64,000 nucleotides of DNA from Thiomicrospira cyclica ALM1 (GCF_000214825.1 NC_015581.1:1860001-1924000); one strand, 5' to 3'. Shown: positions 49,662 to 59,231, counted from the first letter of the stretch. The notes: generated by a model not told the origin, from the sequence alone. Translations and numbers: made by a program.

Positions 49662-49667
49662 TTTGCT

Positions 49668-51290
49668 TTAAGCAAACGGATCAGTATTTTTTGCGCGGGT
49701 CGGTTGATAATGTTTGTTGATGATCGCCACACCCAGTAAGGCGATTAAGCCAAGTACTAGTAGCATCAGCGCCGGCAAAGCCGCTTGATCATAAAGCCCT
49801 TCACTACTAAGCTCATAGACTCTAATTGCAAGAGTGTCCCAGCCATAGGGTCGCAACAGGTAGGTTGCGGGTAATTCTTTCATCACATCAACAGCAACCA
49901 TAAAGGCGGCGATCACCAGGCCTGGTTTTAGAATCGGTAAGTAAATTCGACTGATCAGTTGCTGTTGATTGGCTCCCAAACTGCGCGCCGCCTCAATCAT
50001 AGATGGCGTAATAGTATCAAAATGACTTTCAATCGGCCCGTAAGCTACCGCTAAAAAGCGTACCGTATAGGCAAGCAGTAAGGCTAAAACGCCACTGCTT
50101 AGCCAAATACCATAACCAGGGGCTATTTTCTCACCCAGTTCGATAATCAATAACATAATACCGACGGCTAATACCGAGCCGGGTAACGCATAACCCAAAT
50201 TGGCAAATCGTAATCCTATTCTACTGGCCAAAGACAGTCGTGTATGGCGGCGTACTGCGTTTAATAGAATGGCGAGCGACACTGTAAAGAATGCTGCAAT
50301 TCCGGCTAGGGTAAAGGTATTTCCCATCCAGCTGAAATAGCGTGCATCCCATTCAACCGCATAGGCTTGCCATCCCCAAATTATTAATTGAATCAGCGGT
50401 AACACAAAGGCTAAAAATACCACTAAGCTGATGATTAGTGTGACCGACCAACCAGCCATTCCAGTGAGTTTATAGGGTCGATAACTAATGCGGTGGCGTG
50501 AATCATAGCGTGCTCGTCCACGACTAAAGCGTTCAATAAAAATTAATAAAATAGCGATGACCAATAATAGTGTTGATAACTGTGCTGCAACCTGTAGGGA
50601 TCGGAAGTTTTCCCAAACACTGAACACAGCACTGGTGAGGGTATGGTAGTTATAAAGAGTTACAGTACCAAAGTCGGCTAGGGTTTCCATTAAGGCTAAC
50701 ATAGCACCGGCGGCAATAGCAGGCCTTGCCATGGGTAAACTAACTTTCCAGAAAACCTGCCAAGCATTCATTCCCATTAGTCGTGCGCTTTCTATTAAGG
50801 CACTGTTTTGTGCATAAAATGCGGTGCGTGCCAACATATAAACATAGGGATAAAGTACCAGTGTCATCACAATGACCAAGGTTAATCCATAGGCGCGAAT
50901 ATCTAAACCAGCCCAGCCAAATTGTTCGCGCAACCAGCTTTGAACAGGTCCAGGAAAATCAAATACCCCAAGATAAATAAATCCGATCACATAGGCCGGT
51001 AGCGCAAAGGGTAAAAACAGCAGCCATTCGAGTATTTTTCGGCCTGGGAATTCGCAGAGTGCTACGACCCAAGCCAATGCCACACCGAGCAGTGTCACGC
51101 CGATTGCAACACCGAATAATAGCAAAAGAGTATTGCTGACGATGTTGCTCAGACGGGTTTGATAGAGATGAAGCCAAATATCTGAACTGGGTTCAAACCA
51201 ACTAGCCAAAATACGCAACAAGGGCAAGCTGATAACCAGTATCAGTGCCCAAAATGCGATTTGCCAAGCTGAAGGTCGAGGAAAAGTCAT
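49668..51290 (-). CDS. fbpB: Ferric iron ABC transporter permease (FbpB type)
   Basis: The 540-residue inner-membrane permease has two fused BPD transport domains of about six helices each. Both carry EAA-loop signatures (LIESARLMGMNAWQVFWKVSLP and MIEAARSLGANQQQLISRIYLPILKPG). This layout is typical of FbpB/SfuB ferric permeases. It lies 30 bases after the substrate-binding protein gene. Its partner ATPase lies upstream beyond a terminator-like hairpin. Confidence 0.9.
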   Translation of the reverse strand: MTFPRPSAWQIAFWALILVISLPLLRILASWFEPSSDIWLHLYQTRLSNIVSNTLLLLFGVAIGVTLLGVALAWVVALCEFPGRKILEWLLFLPFALPAYVIGFIYLGVFDFPGPVQSWLREQFGWAGLDIRAYGLTLVIVMTLVLYPYVYMLARTAFYAQNSALIESARLMGMNAWQVFWKVSLPMARPAIAAGAMLALMETLADFGTVTLYNYHTLTSAVFSVWENFRSLQVAAQLSTLLLVIAILLIFIERFSRGRARYDSRHRISYRPYKLTGMAGWSVTLIISLVVFLAFVLPLIQLIIWGWQAYAVEWDARYFSWMGNTFTLAGIAAFFTVSLAILLNAVRRHTRLSLASRIGLRFANLGYALPGSVLAVGIMLLIIELGEKIAPGYGIWLSSGVLALLLAYTVRFLAVAYGPIESHFDTITPSMIEAARSLGANQQQLISRIYLPILKPGLVIAAFMVAVDVMKELPATYLLRPYGWDTLAIRVYELSSEGLYDQAALPALMLLVLGLIALLGVAIINKHYQPTRAKNTDPFA

Positions 51291-51320
51291 TCCCGCCCAA
51301 ACAATGTCGTTGTGGATTGC

Positions 51321-52355
51321 TTAATCATAACCGATACGGTCTGCCAGTTTTGTGGCGGCTTGTTGTTGTTGTCCTAACACAGCAAGATTAAGTTGGTCTT
51401 GAATAAAACCGCCCCAAGCGGCCACTTGTGGGTCGATTTCGGTATTGGGTTTTGCCGGATATTCGCGGTTTAATGCACCAAAAATTTGTTGTGCTTGCTC
51501 GCTAACTAACCATTCGATGAGTTGTCTTGCGCCGCCTGGATTTTTGGCATGTTTAGTTATTCCAGTACCTGATACATTAATATGGGTACCCGTTGTTTGT
51601 TGATTCGCCCAGGCTAAGGCTAAAGGGGTGTCCAAGTTTTCGGCTTCTAGGCGGCCAAAATAATAGGTATTAACAAGACCAACATCACATTGGCCAGCAA
51701 GGATGGCATCCATCACATTAGCATCGCGCGCATGGGGGCGGGCTGCTAAATTGTTGACCCAGCCTTGAACAATCTCTTGGGTAGCTTGTTCACCATGATG
51801 TGCGATTAGGCTCGCTAGCAACGATTTTGTATAGACAGAACTTGATGAGCGTAAGCATAACCGTCCTTGCCATTTTGGATCAGCTAAATTGGCATAGTCG
51901 GTTAACTCTGCTGGGTCTACACGATCTTTATGGTAAACAAAGGTTCTGGCACGAATGGATAGGCCAGTCCATAAATCATTTGGATCTCTTAGGTGCTCCG
52001 GAATCGTAGTATTAACCAGAGCGCTATTAAGCGGCTGGAATAAATCTTGATCGGCGGCATACCAAAGATTCCCGGCATCAACGGTCATAAGAAGGTCAGC
52101 GGGTGTTTGACGTCCTTCGGCTTTAAGTCGTTCAACCATCGCGTTAGCATTACCGGTTTGGAATTGAACGGGAATACCTGTTTCTTCAGTAAAACGTTCA
52201 AATAAAGGACGAATGAGATGCTCAGCACGGGCACTATAGACGACAACAGGTTCAACAGCCTCAGCACTGGTAGTTTCATCGCGACTACAGCCAGCTAAAG
52301 TTATTAAACTCATTGATATAACAACAGTTTTTACTACTAGCCAAGGTTTTCTCAT
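51321..52355 (-). CDS. fbpA: Ferric iron-binding periplasmic lipoprotein (FbpA type)
   Basis: The product has 344 residues from ATG 52355, chosen because AAAGGA lies six bases upstream. The in-frame TTG at 52370 is rejected. A signal peptide with lipobox LAGC is present. The mature part begins VVVYSARAEHLIRPLFERF, continues with VERLKAEG and PADLLMTVDAGNL, and has the paired tyrosine iron ligands in LVNTYYFGRLEAEN. It captures Fe(III) for the FbpB/FbpC importer. Lipidation rather than a free periplasmic form is a variation seen in several lineages. Confidence 0.9.
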   Translation of the reverse strand: MRKPWLVVKTVVISMSLITLAGCSRDETTSAEAVEPVVVYSARAEHLIRPLFERFTEETGIPVQFQTGNANAMVERLKAEGRQTPADLLMTVDAGNLWYAADQDLFQPLNSALVNTTIPEHLRDPNDLWTGLSIRARTFVYHKDRVDPAELTDYANLADPKWQGRLCLRSSSSVYTKSLLASLIAHHGEQATQEIVQGWVNNLAARPHARDANVMDAILAGQCDVGLVNTYYFGRLEAENLDTPLALAWANQQTTGTHINVSGTGITKHAKNPGGARQLIEWLVSEQAQQIFGALNREYPAKPNTEIDPQVAAWGGFIQDQLNLAVLGQQQQAATKLADRIGYD

Positions 52356-52389
52356 TGTCAGTCCTTTCAAAGTGAGCTTAGATGTAAAT

Positions 52390-52418
52390 TAAAAAAACGC
52401 CGATGACGGCGTTTTTTT
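52390..52418 (-). terminator. Terminator or attenuator between fbpC and fbpA
   Basis: ACGCCG-TCAT-CGGCGT is flanked by T runs on either strand, making a symmetrical hairpin. It lies about 20 bases past the fbpC stop and 35 bases ahead of the fbpA start. It should reduce read-through from fbpC, so fbpA-fbpB may have their own promoter or be expressed at a different level. Confidence 0.75.
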
Positions 52419-52438
52419 GGATGGGATTTTTAGGCTGT

Positions 52439-53101
52439 TTACGCGGCTGTTTCAATCCAATTGTTGGCGTAAACATCTTCAAGCCCGGCATAACGATCAC
52501 ACATAAGTTCGGCTTCGCGCTGAGTATGTGTTACCAAGATGGCGGCTGTTTTTTGTTGTTTTAGAAGCTGTCTAATTTCAACGGCAAGGTGTTCGCTCAA
52601 GGCTTTGTCTAGGCTTGAAAATGGCTCGTCAAATAAAATCAAACTAGGTTTGGGTGCTAAGGCACGCGCCAGAGCAACACGTTGTTGCTGACCGCCTGAT
52701 AATTCATGAGGATAGCGATTACCCATACCTTCTAGACGAATCAGGGTTAAGAGTTCATTGACTCGGTTTTGGCGCTCAGTTTTGTTCAGTTTGGTTAGGC
52801 CAAACGCAATATTGCCAGCCACGGTTAGGTGGGGGAATAATGAATTATCTTGAAACACCATTCCGACACCGCGTTTTTCTGGTGGCATAAAACATTTGCA
52901 ATTACATAAACAAGCGTTATTAAGACAAATTTCACCCTTAGCCAATTCGACGAAGCCAGCAATAGCACGCAATAAAGTACTTTTACCGCAACCGCTTGGG
53001 CCAAGAATGCCAACAATCTCACCCGCTTCAATGTCCAGATTAAATTGATCTAGAATGGGCGTTTGATTGTATACAACTTGAATATCACTTATTTTTAGCA
53101 T
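52439..53101 (-). CDS. fbpC: Ferric iron ABC transporter ATPase (FbpC type), short
   Basis: The 220-residue ABC ATPase has Walker A GPSGCGKST at 34-42, Q-loop MVFQD at 81-85, signature LSGGQQQ at 134-140, Walker B LILFDEP at 154-160 and H-loop TH at 191. The PPEKRGVGMVFQD stretch is typical of FbpC. Usual FbpC proteins have about 350 residues with a C-terminal TOBE regulatory domain, which is missing here. A cysteine group (Cys59, 64, 66, 68, 70) precedes PPEKR. The gene is upstream of fbpA-fbpB on the same strand and separated from them by a hairpin. Confidence 0.85.
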   Translation of the reverse strand: MLKISDIQVVYNQTPILDQFNLDIEAGEIVGILGPSGCGKSTLLRAIAGFVELAKGEICLNNACLCNCKCFMPPEKRGVGMVFQDNSLFPHLTVAGNIAFGLTKLNKTERQNRVNELLTLIRLEGMGNRYPHELSGGQQQRVALARALAPKPSLILFDEPFSSLDKALSEHLAVEIRQLLKQQKTAAILVTHTQREAELMCDRYAGLEDVYANNWIETAA

Positions 53102-53141
53102 AATTTCGCCATTAATAAAAAATGTATGTTGCTAATTTAAG

Positions 53142-53160
53142 CTAAATGATAGTAACTTGC
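53142..53160 (-). promoter_or_regulatory. Candidate Fur box upstream of fbpC
   Basis: CTAAATGATAGTAACTTGC matches about 11 of 19 Fur consensus positions, including the core AATGATA. It lies 40 bases ahead of the fbpC start in a 132-base A+T-rich gap. It fits iron control of the importer, but the match was counted by eye. Confidence 0.4.
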
Positions 53161-53233
53161 AACAGTTAAAAGCATTTATTTATTTTATGATCCAATCATT
53201 TTTCGTTAATAAAAACTATATCCTAATTTGCTG

Positions 53234-54850
53234 CTAATTTGGATAAAGTAATGCCAGCTCTTTCGCGGCTTTATGACCACTTTTTGGATGGTCTTGATAC
53301 CAAGAATCCACCGCGGCATAGAGGGTTTCACTGGCTTGCTCAAGTGCTTGTTCATCTTGTAAATTCACACGATATCTTTGCCCCTCAATATCTTGTAATG
53401 CACGATAGAGAGCCGGTGCTTGATATGGCATGCTTGCTAGAGAGTAGCCTTGTAACTGCCACCATTTTTTTAGCCATTCACTCTGCTGGGCGATATTGAG
53501 CGATTTTAGTGTGGTTAAATCCGCTGAGAATTTGTAAACTAGCTCGGACGCCGATGCTTTAACCGGATTGTGTTGATGTCGTTGTCGATACCAAAGCAAA
53601 AGTGTTGCTAGCCATAAAGTCGCAAAAATGGCTGACAGGATTGGCCAATAGTAATTTGTAGTTGCAGTCGTGCTAGTTGTGTTGGCTTGCCATTCTGGTA
53701 AGGGTTGTTCCTCGGATGAGGATGGCAGTACAGTAACACTGCGAGCATTGAGTCGTGCTATTTCTAAGCTATCTGTTTCGGTATTCCACCAAGGTAGGGT
53801 TATTCCGCCGAAGTTTATATCACCGGCTTCCTGAAAGACTACGGTAAAGTTCTGTTGCTTGCTACTACTCATTCCGTGTTGACCGGAGTGCTGATTCTGG
53901 CCTATTGGATCGGCATAAACGCGAAAACCGGGCCGTTCTTTAAACACGGGATCGGGTAATTGGCTGGCTTGAAGGCCTACCGCCTCTAAAGAGATTCTAC
54001 GACTTAGCGTGTCACCCACATGAAAGGCACCGGTGATTTGCCAATCTTGTTTTAGTTGAATTTGACGTGCCGGTAACCAAGTCGCGTCGCTTGGAAAGCT
54101 ATCAGGTATTGGTTTGACATCAAGGGTTAAAGGGTTGGATTGTGATTGAAATACTTCAACCTGACGTTGGCGTAATAGTGCGCCCTCAAAGTTTTTTGGG
54201 GTAATAGTGAGTTCACCGCTTTTTTGTGGGTATAGTGCATAGACCCACTCAATCACTCGATAAAGTCGATCATCAACAAGGGTTTCAAATTGGTTTTGAT
54301 TAACTAGGCGTTCACTTAAGAAGTTATTAAATGCCGGCATATCAACGGAACCACGACGCAGCGAACCTAAATAATATAGCCGTAAGGTGTAGAGCACCTC
54401 TTGTTGTACATAGGGTGTTTTTGTCGATACTTCGGCGGTCATAAAGGTAACTCGATAGTCGATAGCAGGTGCACGAGTTTCTAAAACTTCGATGCTTAGA
54501 GGCTCGCTGGCAACGTTTTCAACTCGAAATGCCGGTATATCAATAACACCGGTTCGCCTTGGCATCAGCGCAACTTCCCACATTGTGGTGCCGGTTGGTT
54601 GGCCATTAATAACCCGCAATTGACTGGAGGCTTGGCGACTTAGGATTTCAAAATCATCCATTAATACCGAGAAATCGGGTCCTCGCGTGGTGGTCTGAAA
54701 GTTGGCTAGAACTTTTAAATTAACAACTTCCCCTTGATTTACCATTGCGGCTTCTAATTCGGTAGTTAGCGTTCGGTCTGACCAGTTAGCCTTGGCGATC
54801 ATAGGGATTAACAGGCAGCTCAGCAGTAATATGAGTCCTTGTTTTACCAT
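53234..54850 (-). CDS. BatD-like oxygen-tolerance membrane protein
   Basis: The 538-residue protein has a signal peptide (to about residue 21), a periplasmic beta-rich region with GQPTGTTMWEVALMPRRTGVIDIPAF and EVLYTLRLYYLG, one membrane helix near residue 405 (YYWPILSAIFATLWLATLLLWY), and a helical cytoplasmic tail. This is the BatD layout. It is the last gene of the moxR - DUF58 - DUF4381 - batA - batB/C - batD operon. Its ATG overlaps the batB/C stop by seven bases. Bat proteins are linked to oxidative or envelope stress tolerance, and the mechanism is unsettled. Confidence 0.85.
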   Translation of the reverse strand: MVKQGLILLLSCLLIPMIAKANWSDRTLTTELEAAMVNQGEVVNLKVLANFQTTTRGPDFSVLMDDFEILSRQASSQLRVINGQPTGTTMWEVALMPRRTGVIDIPAFRVENVASEPLSIEVLETRAPAIDYRVTFMTAEVSTKTPYVQQEVLYTLRLYYLGSLRRGSVDMPAFNNFLSERLVNQNQFETLVDDRLYRVIEWVYALYPQKSGELTITPKNFEGALLRQRQVEVFQSQSNPLTLDVKPIPDSFPSDATWLPARQIQLKQDWQITGAFHVGDTLSRRISLEAVGLQASQLPDPVFKERPGFRVYADPIGQNQHSGQHGMSSSKQQNFTVVFQEAGDINFGGITLPWWNTETDSLEIARLNARSVTVLPSSSEEQPLPEWQANTTSTTATTNYYWPILSAIFATLWLATLLLWYRQRHQHNPVKASASELVYKFSADLTTLKSLNIAQQSEWLKKWWQLQGYSLASMPYQAPALYRALQDIEGQRYRVNLQDEQALEQASETLYAAVDSWYQDHPKSGHKAAKELALLYPN

Positions 54851-56790
54851 GTTTTACCCCCTTGATCCAGAGATCGTGATCGCGATGTTTGCGATTCTTG
54901 TTGAATTTGATATTGAAATTTGCGTTGTAAAAAGCGTCCTGGGTTATCTTGAATTTGATTCAACCAGGCCTGGTTAGATTGATCACGTTCACGAAGTTCA
55001 CGCAACTGAGGATCAAATGTTTGATTGCCAGGAATGGCGCCTTCTTCGTCAATGACTTCATCGGCAGCTTCTTCGCCTGTGTCATCAGTTGCTTGTTCTT
55101 CGTCGCGAATTAAACCAGGATCAAGCTCCTCGGCAGCTTCAGGTCGACCGGTGCCATCGCCACGGGTGTCTGTTTCATCATTCTGCCCGTTTGCAGATTC
55201 ATTGTTTGAATCGCCTTCTTGGTTAGCGTTTTCATCGGCTTGTGATTCATCTTGGTTATTTTGATTGTCATCTGAGCTGGCTTGACCCCCGCCGCCATCA
55301 TCTTCACCTTCGTTATCATTTTGGCTGGGAATAGGAATATTAGCTTGGTCCTGCGCTTCAGGTTGTTGGTCAAGCAGTTGTTGTACAAGGTTGCGATTTT
55401 CTTGTGCTTGGCTAAAGTCAGGTTTTAGTTTAAGTGCTCGATCATAGGCTGTGATGGCTTCTTCCAGTTGACCGGCTAAAGCTAGGCTATTGCCCAAGTT
55501 ATATTGACCCTGAGCACTGGGATCTTGTGCAAAGAGTTCCGCGGCACGTTGGTAACCCCCAATGCGATATAAGCTAGCGGCATGCCAATTAGGGTCGTTA
55601 AACTCACGTTCGGCAGCAAGGTAGTCTTGTTCTAACCAGGCCTGGTAACCGCGCTGATCGCCGGTCATAAATAGGGGTGCCAAGCGTTGTAACCAGTTTG
55701 GTGAAGGCTGCTCGTTGGTTGGGTTTTCAGCCCAAACGGGCTGCAAGCTATTCACACTGAGCAAGCTGATCATAAGTGCCACGCTGGTAAAATTCATCAA
55801 CCAGCCACGTCGAATGGCAAACATGGCCAATAACAATAACAGGATAATAAAGTAAACGCCAAAATCCACCGGGTGTTGTACCTGTTGAGTTGATTGGGCG
55901 GCTGTTGATCGGCCAGATGGTAGGCTTTGTGGCAATAGACTGCTTAAGTCTTGATCATCAAGACGTAATCGCACATAACGCCCACCGGTTTGTTGAGCGA
56001 CCTGTGCAAGACGGGTTTCGGGTACTGGTGCAATGATCAGTTGATCCTGATTATCTTTTAATAAACCAAGACGAGGATGATGAATTACCCCGCCCTGCTG
56101 GGTACCAACACTCATAATGCTTAACTGAATATTCTGGCGAGTGATGAGTTGCACAATCGGGTTTATTTCATCGCTTTCAATGTCATCAGTTAGCCAAATA
56201 ATATGGCGATGGCTAAGTTGTATTTGGTTAAGCATCTCGCTGGCCAGTTCAAATGCGGCGACAGCATCAGCCCCTGGTCGTGGCATTATGCTGGGTGTTA
56301 GATGCGGTAACAGGTTTAATAAGGTCGTCGCATCTTGTGATAGTGGCGTAATAATATGTGGGGTGCCAGCATAAGCCAACAGCCCAAGTTGTAGTTCTGG
56401 GTTCTGGCGTATGAAGTCGGTTAGTTTAAATTGCGCTCGAGTAATACGATTTGGATTCAAATCATCGGCATACATGGATGCTGATAAATCCAAAACAATA
56501 ATGCTACCCGAAGCATTGGGTTGTGCCGGGGCAGTTTGTGTTTGCCAACTTGGTCCAGCTAGTGCGATTACCCCGGTCAGCCATATAATTAATAAGCCAA
56601 TTAAGCTGATAGGCAAGGTTTTTTTGATTTGTTGTTGCGTACCCAATAGCCAAGGTTGGAATTTTGGCTCAATAATGGTTTGCCAGTCGGAGGTTTGGCG
56701 AATACGTCGATAAAAGAGTAACCATAGAATAAAACTAGGTATTAGCGCTAATAGCCACCAGGGGCGGATAAATATCAATTCACTAAACAT
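54844..56790 (-). CDS. BatB-BatC fusion: VWA membrane protein with TPR and acidic tail
   Basis: The product has 648 residues from ATG 56790, which overlaps the batA stop by eight bases. An upstream in-frame start at 56826 inside batA is rejected. Helices near 8-25 and 45-65 lead to a VWA domain with MIDAS motif DLSASM. A third helix (about 315-330) and a TPR section (YRIGGYQRAAELFA, YNLGNSLALAGQLEEAI, YDRALKLKPDFSQA) follow. A very acidic, Asn/Asp/Glu/Gly-rich region of about 110 residues then precedes a Gln-rich C-terminus. BatB and BatC are separate proteins in some phyla. The fusion is common in gammaproteobacteria. Confidence 0.87.
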   Translation of the reverse strand: MFSELIFIRPWWLLALIPSFILWLLFYRRIRQTSDWQTIIEPKFQPWLLGTQQQIKKTLPISLIGLLIIWLTGVIALAGPSWQTQTAPAQPNASGSIIVLDLSASMYADDLNPNRITRAQFKLTDFIRQNPELQLGLLAYAGTPHIITPLSQDATTLLNLLPHLTPSIMPRPGADAVAAFELASEMLNQIQLSHRHIIWLTDDIESDEINPIVQLITRQNIQLSIMSVGTQQGGVIHHPRLGLLKDNQDQLIIAPVPETRLAQVAQQTGGRYVRLRLDDQDLSSLLPQSLPSGRSTAAQSTQQVQHPVDFGVYFIILLLLLAMFAIRRGWLMNFTSVALMISLLSVNSLQPVWAENPTNEQPSPNWLQRLAPLFMTGDQRGYQAWLEQDYLAAEREFNDPNWHAASLYRIGGYQRAAELFAQDPSAQGQYNLGNSLALAGQLEEAITAYDRALKLKPDFSQAQENRNLVQQLLDQQPEAQDQANIPIPSQNDNEGEDDGGGGQASSDDNQNNQDESQADENANQEGDSNNESANGQNDETDTRGDGTGRPEAAEELDPGLIRDEEQATDDTGEEAADEVIDEEGAIPGNQTFDPQLRELRERDQSNQAWLNQIQDNPGRFLQRKFQYQIQQESQTSRSRSLDQGGKTW

Positions 56791-57817
56791 GACCAACCTC
56801 TGGTCTAACCAGACGATAACCGGCATATAACCAACTTACTAGCAGCGCCAGGGCCAGTGGCCAGATAAACAATTCATGGCGAGCGCGATAATGATTCAGT
56901 TCAAAGGTGTTGGCTTCTATTTGGTTAATGGTGCGATATATGTCCCGTAGGGTTTGTGCATCCCCCGCTGCAAAGCTGCGACCACCGGTGAGACCTGAAA
57001 TGATTTCTAAAGCTTCAAGGTCAATATCAAAGGCGCTACTAATGGGTCGACCTCGAGAGGTATCGATATTACCAAATGCAATGGTGTGAATAATTAATCC
57101 CTTTTCAGCGGCTTTTTCAGCCGCTTCAATGGGATCCAAATAACCGTCATTATTGGCGCCGTCGGTTAAGAGTACTAACACAGCGCGATCATTTTCTTGT
57201 TCGGCTAGGTGTTTAATCGCTAAGCCAATCGAATCGCCAATTGAGGTGGTGTTACCAGCCATGCCGACTTCAGATTCCATCATTAATTGTTTAATGGCTT
57301 GCAGGTCATAGGTGAGTGGGCTCACTAGGTGTGCTTCTGTCGAGAACACAATTAACCCCATTCGATCACCTTGGCGTTGCTCGATAAATTCGTCCATCAC
57401 TCGTTTTAATGCTACTAAACGGTCAACCCGTTGACCTTGCCAAGTCATATCTTCTCGCAGCATGGTTGGCGATATATCGACTGATAGCATCATATCGCGA
57501 CCACTGGCCTCAAATGGTGCGGGAGTGATATACCAGACCGGGCGCATCGCTGCTAATAATACTAGGATCCAAATAACAATAAAAAGAAGGTGAATGGGAA
57601 GTAGATGTGTTGCCGAACGTTGATTTGTATCGACGAGTTGTTGATTGGGTGAGACAAAGTGACGCAGTCGCTGTGCCATTGAAGGAGCAACTAGGGGTTG
57701 TTGTTCTTGTGCCGCTGTCTTAAGAAAACGACGAATAATCCACGGCATAGGTGCTAATAATATCAGCGCTGGCCATAAAAAATGAAATGCTTCAAAAATG
57801 TTTACCAACTCACTCAT
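56783..57817 (-). CDS. BatA-like VWA-domain membrane protein
   Basis: The 344-residue protein has helices near residues 12-30 and 72-92, a VWA domain with metal-site motif SVDISPTM (D-x-S-x-T instead of the usual D-x-S-x-S), ALVLLTDGANN-type segment VLLTDGANNDGYLDP, and a C-terminal helix (about 318-335). It sits between the DUF4381 and batB/C genes with overlaps at both ends. It probably assembles with BatB/C in the inner membrane, its VWA domain facing the periplasm or cytoplasm depending on topology. Confidence 0.87.
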   Translation of the reverse strand: MSELVNIFEAFHFLWPALILLAPMPWIIRRFLKTAAQEQQPLVAPSMAQRLRHFVSPNQQLVDTNQRSATHLLPIHLLFIVIWILVLLAAMRPVWYITPAPFEASGRDMMLSVDISPTMLREDMTWQGQRVDRLVALKRVMDEFIEQRQGDRMGLIVFSTEAHLVSPLTYDLQAIKQLMMESEVGMAGNTTSIGDSIGLAIKHLAEQENDRAVLVLLTDGANNDGYLDPIEAAEKAAEKGLIIHTIAFGNIDTSRGRPISSAFDIDLEALEIISGLTGGRSFAAGDAQTLRDIYRTINQIEANTFELNHYRARHELFIWPLALALLVSWLYAGYRLVRPEVGHV

Positions 57818-58302
57818 AGATGGTGCTCCTTAATCCATTGCTGAGTGTATTGGATTAGACGTTGGCGTTGCATCGGTGTTAATGGTGTTTTTAAGCCATA
57901 GTAAGCCATTAATTGATTAATATTTTCAGGTTGCGGAATAAATTGTGCTTTCTCGTTTAAAAAAGTTAACCAGGCCTGGTCAGTTAATGGGGCTACTTGA
58001 TGGCGTCCATAAGTGGTGATGGCGACCTGCTTTAAGGTTGCATTCAGTTGCTGTAATAACTGTGTGTCGTCCGGCTGATCAGCGAGAGATTTTATGTCCC
58101 TAATGGCTGTTCTTTTATAGCTATGTTGTTGATATCTGTGCCAAAAATAGGCAGAAAGCCCAATTATTAAACCTAGCGCAATAATGATTAATGCCCAAAC
58201 GCTGGCTGCTAACGGCCACCAACCTATTGGATCAGGAAGCAGGATATCGTGAAGTTGTTCAACCAAGGGATTGATTACTTCTTGTGGTTGATTTAGATTC
58301 AT
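57814..58302 (-). CDS. DUF4381 membrane protein of the Bat operon
   Basis: The product has 162 residues from ATG 58302, which overlaps the DUF58 stop as ATGA. A GTG four codons upstream is an alternative. A short N-terminus with LHDILLPDPIGWWPLA leads into one membrane helix (about 35-58). A cytoplasmic helical part has LLQQLNATLKQVAITTYGR and LTDQAWLTFLN. The DPIGWWPLA motif is diagnostic of DUF4381. Its role is unknown, but it invariably accompanies VWA-type Bat proteins. Confidence 0.83.
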   Translation of the reverse strand: MNLNQPQEVINPLVEQLHDILLPDPIGWWPLAASVWALIIIALGLIIGLSAYFWHRYQQHSYKRTAIRDIKSLADQPDDTQLLQQLNATLKQVAITTYGRHQVAPLTDQAWLTFLNEKAQFIPQPENINQLMAYYGLKTPLTPMQRQRLIQYTQQWIKEHHL

Positions 58303-59231
58303 TTTCGCAACCACCCTGCCTTTAGTAATTGATTTAAACTGGCTTCATGGGTCGATAAAGCGGTTAAGCCGGCGTTGATGCCACGAAACTTATTTTTTAG
58401 GCTTTGCCAGTTTTGTTCATAGTAGCGGTGATAGGCGTCACGCGATTGTTTTGTGCGTGCATCAAGTTGAACTTCGCCATTACCATCAAACAAATTGAGC
58501 AGGCCTGCTACAGGTAACTGCTGCTCTAAAGGATCGGTCAGATGAAGTCCGCCAACGGCACAATGGCGGGCAAGCTCACTTAGATGACGCCATGCTTTAT
58601 CATTTAAGCTAAAAAGGTCGCCTATTAGAATAATCCGGCTGGCAGGATGTGCGAGGTTATTAACACGTTCTAATGCCATATCCCAGGCTTCTGGACGAGT
58701 TTGTCCTGGACGGGTTATGTTATGTTGCTGTCGTGTGCCCTCTTGTAATAAACCATTAAAGGGTTTGGTCTGACGTTTGGGTTGAAACCAGATTTGTCGA
58801 TCACCGCCTACAATACAGCCCCCAACACGATCACCCTGGTTAAGTGCGGCCCAGCCCAATTGCGCACAGGCGTTAAGTGCTAGCACAGTCTTGAACTGCC
58901 CCTTGCTGGCAAATAGAAGCCCAGGACTTTGCTCGACGATAAAGATAACCGGACGTTCGTGTTCTTCGCTGTAGAGTTTAGTGTGGGTTTTTTGAGTTCT
59001 GGCGCTAATTTTCCAATCAATATGGCGCAGATCATCACCCATTTGGTAGGGTCTAACTTCGTTAAACTCCATTCCTCGCCCCTTACGGGGTGTCGCGTGT
59101 TGCCCGCCGTTGATAGCAATGACCGTTTGATGATGCCCTAATTTTAAGTGTTTCACGTGAAACCGCCATTTAATCAGGTCGGCAACTTCACTAGACAAAC
59201 TGGGATCATAATTCGCAAGCATTTTAGACAA
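58299..59231 (-). CDS. DUF58 protein of the MoxR/Bat operon
   Basis: The 310-residue protein has the DUF58 core motif GRGMEFNEVRPYQMGDDLRHIDWKISARTQKTHTKLY, which comes ahead of a degenerate VWA-like fold (VIFIVEQSPGLLF). The start overlaps the moxR stop by eight bases (ATGTCTAA). DUF58 proteins are usual MoxR partners. A parS-like site (59149-59164) is embedded in codons for RFHVKH. One CAGGCCTG palindrome encodes VAGLL at 58500. Confidence 0.88.
   Translation of the reverse strand: MSKMLANYDPSLSSEVADLIKWRFHVKHLKLGHHQTVIAINGGQHATPRKGRGMEFNEVRPYQMGDDLRHIDWKISARTQKTHTKLYSEEHERPVIFIVEQSPGLLFASKGQFKTVLALNACAQLGWAALNQGDRVGGCIVGGDRQIWFQPKRQTKPFNGLLQEGTRQQHNITRPGQTRPEAWDMALERVNNLAHPASRIILIGDLFSLNDKAWRHLSELARHCAVGGLHLTDPLEQQLPVAGLLNLFDGNGEVQLDARTKQSRDAYHRYYEQNWQSLKNKFRGINAGLTALSTHEASLNQLLKAGWLRK
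59149..59164. promoter_or_regulatory. parS-like ParB-binding site 1
   Basis: TGTTTCACGTGAAACC matches 15 of 16 positions of the parS consensus TGTTTCACGTGAAACA. It lies inside the DUF58 gene. It is the strongest of three such sites within 3.3 kb. Confidence 0.8.
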
